DNA of 64,000 nt from Onchidella celtica. Its lineage: Eukaryota; Mollusca; Gastropoda; Systellommatophora; Onchidiidae. The notes beneath the pieces are model-generated. The model ran no database searches, was not told the DNA's origin, and saw only the letters and a list, made by a program, of their open reading frames with translations. The translations under genes and the position numbers were made by a program. Positions 34,144 through 46,088 of this stretch are shown one piece after another (position 1 is the first letter of the stretch; every line of letters begins with the position of its first letter). Location: contig OZ007567.1 of assembly GCA_963931925.1 (NCBI GenBank), positions 94,437,778 to 94,501,777 of the forward strand, written 5' to 3'.

Positions 34144-35556
34144 CAGGGTTGTCATTTGGCCCCACGTGGGGCCAAATTTGGCCCCATGACCAGTCTTTTG
34201 GCCCCATTAAATTGTATTTGGCCCCTGGCCCCAAATTTGTCCCCACTGAAATTATATCTGGCCCATTCTGGCCCCTGGCTCCCAGTTTCAATTTTGTATT
34301 ACAGACATAGTTTCAGAATTCTATGTGCAGTTCCCTGCACATTATCATCAAGCACCAGTGTAACAGAAGAACCCGACGAAGAGGACATTTCCTTGTTCGT
34401 TTAGGGTAAGTTTGCTAATTTTCCGGGTTTGGATAATTTTTTTAAAAATTGGCTTATTTTTGCCAGCAGTTTGGATTATTGGTGAAAAAAATTCTGGCAA
34501 CCCTGTTCCCTGCCCTTATAAAATATTTTTACTTTGTTTTTTGCTCTCCTCTCTTCTAATGGTGTCCACTCAAGGTCTCTCATCATTTTATTTGAGAAAA
34601 GATTGCCCCCGGCCAGAGACATCTTCAGTAGCCTGTCTGTATTGAGCCCGTCAATCGTCTTATCACAGCTGAGACCTCTCTACAATGACTTGCCAATGCA
34701 TTAAATATTGGAGGATAACATCGGGGCTGAAGAGCAATACCGAAAGTTATTACACGTTGAGTGGGTGAAATACCCTGTCTTCAATGGGGAGGTCCCAACG
34801 GATCCTGTGAATTTTTGGTCAGGTGTTTCAAAATATGAAAACAGTTTGGGGGAGCATCCTTTTAAAGAACTAGCAGATTATGCTCTGACATGCCACACTG
34901 CACCAGTGAGTAATGCCATTTGTGAGAGAATATTTTCTTCAGTTACTTGCGTGAAAACCAAATACCGTAATAGTATGGGGAACAAAATGTTGAATGCAAT
35001 TTTGAGAGTTAGAACAGTCTTAAGATTTGGAGAAAAGTGTTGCAAAGATTTTGAAGTGTCTGAACAAATGCTATCTTTGTTTAATTCGAATATTTACTAC
35101 CAAACACCTGCACCACCCGACCAAGACTTGGAAAGCAAATCACAAGAGAATAATTCAGAAGACATGATCGTCTTCTCGAACTTGATGTAATCAACATCAT
35201 CTTCTCCAACTTCATGAAAACTGAAGTAGGATCTTGGAGGTAGGGTATTCTGATAGAAATATACCTAATATTATACTATATTATAAATATAATAATTCAA
35301 AATAGATACATAACCCCCTTTTTTTTCTTTCCTACTCTGTTTACTTCTAGTTATGGAAAAATAAATAAATAAATACACACGTAAAAATAAAAAAAAAGAT
35401 GGAAAAGCATCAGGGGAAGAATATATTTCTTAACAAAACTGATGAGTTTTTAGATGGCTAAGGGGGGTTAGGTGTGTTTGGCCCCAAGGACCTCGTATTT
35501 GGCCCTTTTTGAGTAATGATTTGGCCCCTCCATGTTATAAGCATCTGGCAACCCTG
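34144..35556 (+). mobile_element. hAT element (1.41 kb) with perfect target duplication
   Basis: CTTTATAG at 34136-34143 is exactly repeated at 35557-35564, an 8-bp target duplication typical of hAT. The element starts CAGGGTTGTCATTTGGCCCC and ends CTGGCAACCCTG, the familiar CAGGGTTG hAT terminus. Both ends carry several TTTGGCCC words (at least five on the left, three on the right), which are likely subterminal transposase-binding sites. Only a C-terminal transposase fragment is coded, so it depends on another copy. An extra inverted terminus, TGGCAACCCTG, lies inside at 34495-34505. Confidence 0.92.
34708..35190 (+). pseudogene. hAT transposase C-terminal fragment
   Basis: About 160 residues remain of a transposase usually 600 or more long. 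The region around residues 45-110 (HPFKELADYALTCHTAPVSN, then AICERIFSSV and NSMGNKMLNAILRVR) is the hAT C-terminal dimerisation domain, with the conserved CERIFS motif that includes the third catalytic acid of the family. The N-terminal zinc finger and the two catalytic aspartates are missing, and a stop lies just upstream (34702-34704). The tail is acidic and Ser/Gln-rich. It cannot work as a transposase alone. Confidence 0.85.
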
Positions 35557-35573
35557 CTTTATAGTAGCAAAGC

Positions 35574-38500
35574 ATGGCTTCCGTAGCGAGAAAACTAATC
35601 GCCGGTGCTAAACTGGTAAGAAGAGGACTATAGTAGAGAGCTTGAAGAGAAAAGGAAAAACTATCAACGTTTTGTTTCAACTGTAATTAGCCTACTTATG
35701 TCAAAGATTGTCGTGCAAAGAACTTCAGGCCCCTAAGTGAAATTTGCAATTGTAGCCTATTTGTACAGGGGGATTGTTCACCATCTTCAAGGAAGACTAT
35801 CACTGAACATTAAGCAATAGGATTTAACTAAATGGCCTTATGCCTGAATTCTGGGTGTAAACTGTAGAGATCAGATCAAATGCAATGGTGTTCTGCCTCT
35901 CCATTTTCAATAATTTGCGAACAGTACAAAAAGATAACAATAGAAATAGCCATGGGGTGAGCACGTATCTTCAAAATTAATACAAGTTCAATTGGTTGGA
36001 AACACTGGATCTGCGTCTTTGTTAGAACACTAAGGAGTAGTGATGTTTGAATGTAGTGTAAATGCACAGAAAATATTATAATACAGTCGACTCTACATAC
36101 CATGATCATGATGAAGTCGCTTTACGTGATCTTTTTGCATGATGTTTTTCTTTTATCCCTTCCCCAATGCCTCATTTCCGCAGGGAAAAAATGGTTACCC
36201 ACATGGAGGTAACATGCGTGGCAATTTTTTTAAAAATACGCAATAGATAGATCTAGAGGTTCAGTCATTTTCATCGGATACGGAGTACAGTATGGCAATT
36301 TTTTTTTTTAAATACACAATTGAGGTTCAGTCGTTTTCATGGGAATTGGAGTAAAGACAGTCGGCGCCAGCAAGTCCACGAAGGTGTCAAATACCATGCT
36401 CACTCGGTCACCAATACACGCGATGTTTACTGTGTTAGTTTAGGCTCAGCGCTACATGATGCCAATGTGACCAGTGGGAAGGTGATGAAGGGAGGGAGAC
36501 TTGTCTATAAATTATAATAGGTGTCAGATGTCCATTAACACAGTTCACTGATTATGACATTGAAATGCCAGACTGGTTTGACCAGAATTCTTAAGAATTA
36601 ACTTGAAAATTGTCTGAAAACTTTTGGTTTTCTTCAGCTACTGTCAAAAATGTTTAATATAATATATACACACCTACCCAGATCTTACAAAGTCAAGGGT
36701 TGCATAATTTATACACAAGAATAGCATTTTTATCCTCATTTTCAACATTAAATGGGGGGGAGGGGGGTGTTATACTATATAGATGCTGATGCCGTTCATG
36801 TTTTTTTTCCACAAGGCATTTTTGTGTGTGCACATGTGTGTTTATCTGTTGTCACTGTTGAGTTTCTAAAATGTTGCGGTAACCTCCCCGGCTATTTTAT
36901 AAAATCTTCCTAGACTATACCAGGTTAGTACTGCATGTAGTTGGGAGGTCTGGATCCAGCAATAGTGTCTCTTTGGGTTTGATATCTTTATGTTCACTTT
37001 CAACTGATATCTTTATGAATGTTGACTTTCAATTGATATCTTTTATAAATGCTGACTTTCAATTTCATCTTCATGTGGACTTTCAAATTCAATTGATATC
37101 TTTGTGGACTTTCAAATTCAGTTGATATCTTTAAATGTTGACTTTCAATTGGTACCTTTATGTTGACTTTCAATTGGTATGATCTTTATGTTGACTTTCA
37201 ATTGATATGATCTTTATGTTGACTTTCAATTTTCATTTTGATGTGTTTTTGCCCTGTAATTGAAACAGAGCATTCTCTTTTAAATTAAAATGTTTCTACC
37301 ATCACTTTGAACGAATATACAGTTTTTTAAACAGTAACCGCTCACACATCCTAATAATCGTAGCCCTGCACACAAAAAATACCCCCTCCCACTTTTAAAA
37401 AAATCCTAGCTTATAAATTTATGCTTAGCATGATTTGATGGATTGCGCGATGTTATTTATTATGTCTCCCTGACATCATGCTAAGTAATGTCGTCTGTAC
37501 ATTTATGAACTGACGTGCATGTGTCCACCAGACTGTTTTTCCATTCAGGAAGAGCCAGTAAAAGCAAATCTGTGATCATAATGAGTTACAGAAAACACCA
37601 AAGATTTTTAGGGATTTTTTCTTTTACTGAGCATGATAATATAATGGGCAAGTATCCAAATTATTTGTTTGTTCATATATTTTGGATCAATATATCTGTA
37701 TTCTGTTGTGGTGACTTCTCAGAATCCAAGCAAGCACCCTGTCAAAACATTATGAAATTCTTCTCTATCACCTTGACAGAAAGCACCATTTATCAGTCAG
37801 ATGTGTGAATTTTGTTACTTTGCTCCACTGACAATATAACACCTAGCAACTGTTTGATGCAGTCAGTGCATACTGTGTTTTCAAATGGGGTGTATTACCA
37901 GTGTTTTAGAAATAGAAGAATCTTTAACCTCAATTGAACAGACAAATTCCCAATATAATTGTAAATGATTGTTAATATTTTAGGTCCAGTTGGCATCAAG
38001 CTGCTCACAAAGACATTTGCTTCCACTGTGCACAGTTCAGGCTCAGCTGCTAGCCAGTCAAAGATTCAGTGCTGTGAATTCAAGTTCATTTACTTCAGGT
38101 ATGTGACACAAACTTGGTTACAGGCGGACCAAGCCCTGTGGTATTCTTTCACAGGACAACAGCTCAGGAAAAAAACCTGCCGAACCCGTGGATTAAGTAC
38201 AACCATGCCAATATTTAATTACAACCTATTCAATGACTAAAGAGGTCACATGTTTAGAACAATGATAAACCACATCCAATAACATGCATTTACTACATGA
38301 AACATCAGTCAGGCATACAGACAGGAAAGGAACAAAAATATAATTTTGCTGCGCTAGAGAAGCGCACCAGTTGAGTTCACCAGTTCACAAACTTCACAGG
38401 ATAAAAATAAAATTCATACGTGTTATAGCAAATCCTCCCCCAAGTCTTTCACCACTAGACTAGTTAAATCAGTCAATTCTACGATCCGGTGGGTGATGAG

Positions 38501-41500
38501 TCCAGCTTGACCTTGTACTGTAGACTTTCAGCTTTTGGCACTGTCCTGTCCTGTCCTGTCCAAATTGGGTCTTAGCAGAGGTTGATGATCGTATACACTG
38601 ACAACTCACAACGTTCAGTTCTTAGACAAGTCATTCTACTAATACATCTAGGTGAAACTGCCCCAGCAAGGCTTTACTTAGAAACTGGCATAATGTCAGT
38701 CGTTAATCAATTACTTATTCATACAACAATGCACGCTGCTCACTGAGCATGCTTAACACAAAACATTTCTTAATGCACTCACTACCCAACAGATGGAAAC
38801 CATTACAGGCTGTTAGGTATGAGTATTACTTCAGTACACAACTGATTCGAATATCACTGCAGCTGCTGAGTACAATTATTGCTTCCGTAAACAACTGATC
38901 ATAATATCCACAGCTTTTTCAGTACACAATAGATCATAATATCACTACAGCTACTTCAGTACACAACTGATCATAATATCATCACAGCTACTTCAGTACA
39001 CAACTGATCATATTATATTACTGCTACTTCAGTACACAACTGATCATAATATATCACTACAACTGCTACCTGTGATCGATGAGCATTTTCCCAGAACTGG
39101 TTAAGTCCGATTTTGCATGAAATGAGTTATGGCCATTTTGAGATAGTCATTCAAAATTATGTGGTGTCACAGTAATTGTTCAGTTAAAACTTGCTCTGTC
39201 CCTTCTTTATAGATGTGAGACTGGTTAAGTCCAGCAGGACTAATCTTCCCAAACTTGGCAAATCTTAGTGGAGAATGCAACAACCGCTTCCTCAAAGCCC
39301 AGTCCTTAAATATAATTGAATCTATCCGTTAGCTAAAACTGAAAGCACTTGCAAGAAAACTATTATACCACATGCTACCGTGTTAGTTGCCCTACCTTTG
39401 TGGTCAATAGTAATCATATGGTTGCAATGGTAATGTTGGATGTAGTCAGCTCCAAGAGAAAACAGAATAATCAATATATAGATCTGTTACTGTTATAGTG
39501 CTAATAACTCTACTCATGTTATACATTACCATATTGAATCCCTGTAAGAGGTCGGTACATAATACCAGTGTCCATGGGACTCAATAAGTTCAAGATTTGT
39601 TTGAATACTAATGGTAAATTAGCTTTGGTGCTCTTTGTCTTTATACTTAAAGGAGAATTCAAAGGCTGGTTTAATTTAGATAGTAACAAAAAGTGCAATA
39701 TCTCAAAATCACTCAAAATAAATGGACTTGTCCAGTTTTGGAAAAAGGCTCTTCAGAAATTGCTTCAATACATAAACTGATCAGAATGTTACTGCAGCTA
39801 ATGACCCATCGTGGGTCCGAGCCCGATGCCCCAAGGTTATAATGAAAGCACAGAAAGGGTCCTTCAGTTGCCATGAGTTCGTAAGTTTCCATTCAACAAC
39901 AGTGCCCCATGATGCGAGCGTTGATAATACGTTGTCAAGACTCATTATCGGTCCTCCCCGATACCAGGGTGAGTCCCTTTCTGACAGTATGTTATTTCCA
40001 TCATAGAAAATGGAAGTTCATTGATATGGTAATTGTTTTTATTACATTTAAATCTCTTAGTCCACCATTCTATACACTTTGATTTGTTTACTTTAAGGGG
40101 AGTTTCTGTATTCAAAATTTAAGTTTGACAGAGGTTGAGAGTCCCTCCAGAATATAACTTTGCATAAAGTTTTTGTTAATTTTGTGCACTTGAATTATGA
40201 GTGAAAATTTTCATTTGGTATTAATACTAATTATGGTAATTACAAAGATGTATTGAGCTATTTACATTTTCTGAGCCATGAAATGTCTATTCTACGATTC
40301 AAGACATTATCCACAGTAGATTTGTTTTTTTTCACATCTTCTGAAATATCTAAATTATCTCATATCTTCTGCATTATATAGTCTTCGCCAATTTTGGATG
40401 ACACTGATTATATTTATTTCCACCTTAGTCAAGGTTCAGTATCCAGCACCAGATTTCCAAGGTCAAGCTGTGGTCAATGGGCAATTTAAAGAAATAAAAT
40501 CGTCAGATTTCAAGGGAAAATATCTTGTCTTGTTTTTCTACCCCCTTGACTTGTAAGTTTTGACTGGAAAGTTACTTGGGAGCACTGCTGAATGTGTCTC
40601 ATGGCCAGATTTTCTTACAGTAATGAAGCATTCCAAACTGCAGGGACATAATAATATATGGATTCCCACAAGGATCGCGACTTTAAGAGAGACTGTGCAC
40701 GGAGGTCACAGGGACACACACACCCCGCCCCAAGGCGAGTTAGTCCTCTATGGGAATATTTTTATAGTTAATACACTGCTATGATTAGCTGCTGAATACA
40801 TTAAAAGGTCCAATCTGGCAATGCAGGCCTGAGACACATTCAGAAGTCTTTCCATTTACTTAGTGTAGCTTGCTGTGCACAAGGTCATTTCATTTTGAAA
40901 GTATTAAACTATGTGCACAATTTTGTCACTTTGTTTTACATTTACTTTCATTGATTATGGAAAATAATAATACTGATGGTCATCATAGGCAACTTTACCT
41001 GATTTCCATCAGATGTCTTATGTTATTAAGATGATTACAGCTGCAGACATGAAAAGCAAAAAAATCGTAGCCGGTCAGAATAATGCTTACGTATTGCATA
41101 TATATGATACATTATTTTGTAGAGAAGTCTCTCTATGAATTTACCCTCACCTCTGCAAAAGATTTTGTACAATTATACTTTACTGAATGTTATAAATTCT
41201 ATTGATGAAAGTTAGTCCAGATAAATCTGCCACTTCTGTCTTAATATGTCTTCAACATTTTTATTATTAAATTACAAAATAGTGAATTAATTTAAAATGC
41301 ATTTTTGGGATTGTGAACAACACAACAGGACTCGGTAAAACATTCATGCTCTCTTCCACAGCACATTTGTATGTCCTACAGAGCTCATAGCTTTCAGTGA
41401 TAACATTAAGAAGTTCAAAGACCTGAACACAGAAGTTGTTGGGGTCTCCACAGATTCCCATTTCAGTCACCTGGCATGGATTAACACTCCCAGAAAGGTA

Positions 41501-44233
41501 ATTAAATGGTATATATTTGGTACAATTGTTGACCATTGGGCATTGGCTCATAGAAATATTCTGTGGTTTATGCATAATTGGTTTATTTATAATTCTTACA
41601 TCATCAAAGAAAAGTGAGGCTATTTGCCAGTTGTGCATGTTTGTTTTGATAAAAATGTTAACTTAGGACTTATCTCTCAAGAATTTAATTTTGTGTATTT
41701 GAGAGTAATAGCTTTTATGCTTTTAAAAATCGCATTCTGCAAGACAGTTTGGCATGACTTTATGTCATAGCCAGCAAGTTGATGGTGCTTATGATTAATA
41801 AACATGACTTTAAAGTGTGATAGATACCAGATGCCAGAATGGATATGGAGAAAAAAGTGGGGAAATAAACAGAATAAATGAAGCTCCAAGAAGTCAAAAA
41901 TTTAGTATTCATTTTGAATGTTTCAACCTGCAGATTAAATAACATTTCCTAACTTGTCATTGGTGGGTTTGCTCAGAGATATTACATCCATTTTATTTTC
42001 TGGACTTTAGCAGCCATCATTGCCTCTTTAAAGTGGAAAGGTCAGTCTGATTCTAAGACACTGATCTCCTAAAAATAAAATAGTGCATTTTAATCTCCCA
42101 AAGAGTCTAGAGTTCTAAAGGAATTTGAAAAAATTGCATCAGTTCACATACTTATGACAAGAAAATGATGTTCCACAGAAATAAATTTATTAAGATCTTT
42201 TTATGATAAATGCTGCTTCATGGCCAAAACTTTTTATTATTAGAGCATTTATGAAGTTTATGTCTGGGATACGTAAGTTATTACGTCAGTTGCCTGTGTT
42301 TTTTTTTTTACCTATTTCTCTTAATAATCCTTTATGTCCTGTACATTATTCCAGCAAGGAGGACTGGGAGGTCTAAACTACCCACTCTTGTCAGACATCA
42401 ACAAGTCCATTTCTCGAGACTTTTGTGTCCTAGTAGAAGATCAGGGTATTTCTCTACGGTCAGTATGTCATCACTGATCTTTGCTGTGTAATTGTCCTAA
42501 CCTATGATGGCATTTAATAATGTTTTTGACATGCTGCTAAGTTTTGAGACTCTGTGGTGTTGGTTAGAAATTCAGTATGAATTGCAGTAATTCATTCTCA
42601 TATTAGTACAGTATTACAAATTGTAGTTTTAGTTCACATTAACGGAATGAAAAAAAAGGACATTTTTAATGAGAGACAAGAGCTTTTAATGGATGCAAAG
42701 TTTTCATAAAATAAAATTGTGAACTAGAAAAAGAAAGTAAGTGTGGAATTTAATTCTGACTAAATTTGTACATGAAAAGATGAATTGGGGGAATCTTTAC
42801 ATTTTTGAATGCATTTTTGGGGTCAATACTATGTGGAGGACTGCATGAGCTTTATGCTGACATCTGTAAATAAATTTTATTAAAAAAAACACTTTCTATT
42901 TATATGACCATGGAAATTTGAAGATGCAGATAAAATACCTCGTAAGTTGTTACAATTCTGTGGACATAAGAATTTTGAACGTTTGTCTGTGAGCTTTTTA
43001 TAAACATGCCAGGATACAAATGATATGTCAAATAATATTCAGCTTTTCATTCTCATTGCAGAGGGTTGTTTATAATTGACCCAAATGGTGTGGTGCGACA
43101 AATAACCATCAATGATCTACCAGTGGGACGTTCAGTTGATGAAGTCCTGAGGCTGATTCAGGCTTTCCAATTTGTAGAGAAGCATGGAGAAGGTTTGTGG
43201 TTTGCAGCATTGCATTGTTTTTCTGATGTGTTGAGACAGGATAATTTAGAGGGGATGTAAACTTCATTAGCATGATAATGCAGAATGGCCTGGGGAAGGG
43301 TCACACTAACCAGTGTATTATGCAAAGAGAAAGAAAGAAGTTCACCCATGTCTGTGACGTCAATCTATGCTTATCTTTCATGTTTTTTGTTGTTGTTTTT
43401 TTTTACTTAACAACGAGACAAAAAATGGCCGTTTTGCAGATAGAAGAGAGATTATTTACTCTAAAGACACATAAAATAATTGCAATGCTTCTAGTAGTTT
43501 ACTCAATATAGGAGAGAAAATGAACCTTACTATTTTGGCAATGGCTTGGAAAAACTTTTAAATTGTGTATGGAGACAGGCAAAAGCCATGAAACTTGAAA
43601 TGCTGATAATGAATGCCGAATGAAATGATGCGAGAAGATGATGTTGAATGAGAAATTCAAGAGTCAAGCAAATTTAATGTTAATTAATGTCTGTTGGCAT
43701 CATATTGGCTGTGTTTGCCAAGCAGGTACATGCCCTGTACAAGGCACCAATCCAAAATTTCATGTAATAGTGCTAATGCTTCCTGATCAAACCTTGTACA
43801 GCCAGTATCATTACATAAATATTACATAGTCAAGGCTAGTTCTGCCATTGAATTATGCTGTGACATCAGTTTGTAAGATTGTTTATGTGTACATGGGATG
43901 GATTTGAGCATATTTTAGTGGGCAAAAAAGAATCTACTGCAAGATGATTAAAAGAAGATTAATATACTATCATGTATGGACATAATTTTTTTATATAAGC
44001 TGTTTCATTCAGGTTTGTCTGATTTTTTGAGACCCTTAAGAGTGAGGCAAATTAACTAGGTGCAGATGCTAAAAGCGATGATCTTCCTCAACAGAGAAAC
44101 AAGTTAACGAAAGTACCTAAAGTCATTGTAATTTTTTCTTCTGACAGTGTGTCCAGCAAATTGGAAGCCGGAGTCTCCGACAATTAAACCAACTCCTGAG
44201 GGATCAAAGTCTTATTTTGAGAGAGTCAACTAA
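35574..44233 (+). CDS. PRDX3: Mitochondrial peroxiredoxin 3 (thioredoxin-dependent peroxide reductase), seven exons
   Basis: Exons: 35574-35615, 37984-38098, 40429-40552, 41362-41497, 42355-42458, 43062-43192, 44148-44233. All have GT-AG borders with matching phases and give 245 residues (human PRDX3 has 256). Residues 1-52 ([14 protein letters not shown] onward) are basic, Ser-rich and free of acidic residues, a typical mitochondrial presequence ending near [10 protein letters not shown]. The protein reduces hydrogen peroxide and is recycled by thioredoxin 2. The peroxidatic cysteine is C98 in FTFVCPTE and the resolving cysteine is C219 in EVCPANW, 121 apart as in human. GGLG (141-144) and the C-terminal YF mark the form that is sensitive to over-oxidation. 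It has RDFCVL where RDYGVL is usual, giving an extra cysteine C163. The start codon lies 17 bp after a hAT element. Confidence 0.95.
36216..36345. repeat. Two-copy diverged tandem duplication in PRDX3 intron 1
   Basis: Two copies of a unit of about 75 bp, each with GGCAATTTTTTT, AATACRCAAT, GAGGTTCAGTC and TTTTCAT in order. Confidence 0.7.
36975..37235. repeat. Minisatellite in PRDX3 intron 1
   Basis: About ten imperfect copies of a unit of 22-35 bp centred on GACTTTCAATTGATATCTTT, with variable spacing. Confidence 0.85.
38818..39072. repeat. Minisatellite in PRDX3 intron 2
   Basis: Six to seven imperfect copies of a unit of about 38 bp containing CTTCAGTACACAACTGATCA and TAATATCACTACAGCTA. 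An outlying copy (GCTTCAATACATAAACTGAT) is at 39763-39800, beyond the inverted-repeat element at 39081-39751. Confidence 0.85.
39081..39751. mobile_element. Inverted-repeat element (0.67 kb) splitting the minisatellite
   Basis: The left end, with CCAGAACTGGTTAAGTCC at 39091-39108, pairs with the complement of 39724-39741 (CCAAAACTGGACAAGTCC). The match extends outward to about 28 bp with five mismatches. Minisatellite units lie on both sides. No coding capacity and no certain target duplication. Confidence 0.55.
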
Positions 44234-46088
44234 AGGTGGCAGGCTACTGGTGTTAAAGATCTCTTGCATGGAAATATGCGTGATTTGTGGCAATGAAGAT
44301 ATTTTGAGAATTTATTCAGACCCAGATATGAATTTGTGGTTGGGGCCCTTTAAAGGCAAATTTGAATGTAAACATTCTTTTTCTAATCAGATGTGTTTGT
44401 GTTCAGTGTTATTCAGTTTTACCTTTCTCTGGTACACCGGTTGTTATGATGCTGAATGTGTTTTTCCTCAGATGAGACAATCAGTCTTCATGTTTTTGAG
44501 GACCTTGTGTTTCGCATTGTAGACCTGATGTTATATTGATACAGAATCAGAAGTATGCTCAGGCTGGTAAAAGTTTTCAATTTTTGGATTGGTTAGCTTC
44601 TGTTAGGTTATTCTTGTGTTATGTTCTGATAAGTTATCCATGTCAAAAGCTTTATTGTAATATGACATGCCCCAATTATTTTGTTGTGTTATGACCACAC
44701 AGTATTTGCAATCCAGTCAGTCTGTCTCTCTCAGATTTATTTTATGTCATTTTCTGTCTATTCACTTTGGATATTGAGTGTAGAATTTGTGACTGGTTCA
44801 CTGAACATGAGGACAGAGTTTACCATGAAGAAATATTTATACATGTAATTTGGTTCTATCATTCCCAGATAAGTAGTTCGTTGAGGAGTTTTGAGTATGA
44901 CATACATCTTTTCATAACACATCACTGCAGTTCGTTTACAATTAAAGTCTAATGACATTTTTTATTAAAAACTTAACACTCTGAAACCTTGTTAATGGAG
45001 AAATGACGGGCAGCTACAATACATCACAATTAGCTAATAATTATTGTTTCTTACAGAACTTCGTATCTAAAAGGCACATTAGTACTTAAGAGGTTGCACA
45101 GCACATGGATATCTACAGTCAATAGTGCTCAAAACCTTTGATGACACACAACTTTGCTACGGAATATTAAAATATTTGAGATCAATATCGCAAGAAATGT
45201 TTTCAAAGGAATTTTGTATGTAACCAAATCCAATTTAGTTATTAAGACCAAATCGATGATGTTCTGTCCATTGAAGAGCTGATTTCTTCCATCTGCCAGG
45301 GTCTCCATTTTGTATGGGGTCAATCACATTTAGCTCACTCTCTGAACTTCACAATCAACGGGGTTTAAGATTTTAAAAACAAGATTTATAATCAAATATT
45401 GGTTATATAAATGCATTTCACAATCAAATTTTTGCCTCTTGAACTTTTGCCCCTATAAGTTGTGTTTTGAAAAAAAAAAAATTTTCGTCATGGACAAACT
45501 CTGCTTTTTAATTTTCTTTTTTATGTGTGCATATGTCTGAATCTAAATGGTTTAATGTAAGCCTGAACGAAAAGAATGCTTTTTTTCTATATGCTAAGGA
45601 ATGTTTAGAACAACGACCAGATTTTACCCTATCAGAAAGCTATGTATAGATTGTTTTATTTCCAGTGTTCAGTACATGCATGTCCTATCCTGTTGTCAAA
45701 AGGATTAGTATGACAAAACAGAAACTGGGTCCACAAGAAATTTGTTTGTTTTATTCTTCTGTAGTCGGGCACAACCATAGCTGTAAGCTGGGACTATTTC
45801 AGGTGATTTTGTAATTTACTTCATTACAAATATATTTTAAATAGAGCAGTTTGTAACATGCCAGCAGGACATGCTGTAGAAGCTGAAGCTGTTGACAGTT
45901 CGTCCCCTTAGAATGCCGAGGTTCTAACTCCCTGCCATCGACTTTTGAAAAATTGATGATTGAAGTTTCGTGTGCTCAGAGTTTTAGAGACATGGCTTTT
46001 TTTTTCTTTTTAGTAATACTTAAAATTACACACTGAATTCGCTTGATACTTTGAGACACAGTGGAGAAGGCCCATAGAAGGCGTGTGC
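44234..46088. other. PRDX3 3' UTR and intergenic stretch
   Basis: The PRDX3 3' UTR begins here, but no strong polyadenylation signal stands out. No other gene is visible before the hAT element. Confidence 0.4.

Noticed and set aside
37965-38240. A 91-codon frame over PRDX3 exon 2
   Set aside because: It is in the wrong phase. Phase from exon 1 and the [10 protein letters not shown] match to the PRDX3 presequence end support the other frame, which ends at the donor at 38098/38099.
36975-39072. CRISPR-like arrays
   Set aside because: These are eukaryotic minisatellites without unique equal-length spacers.
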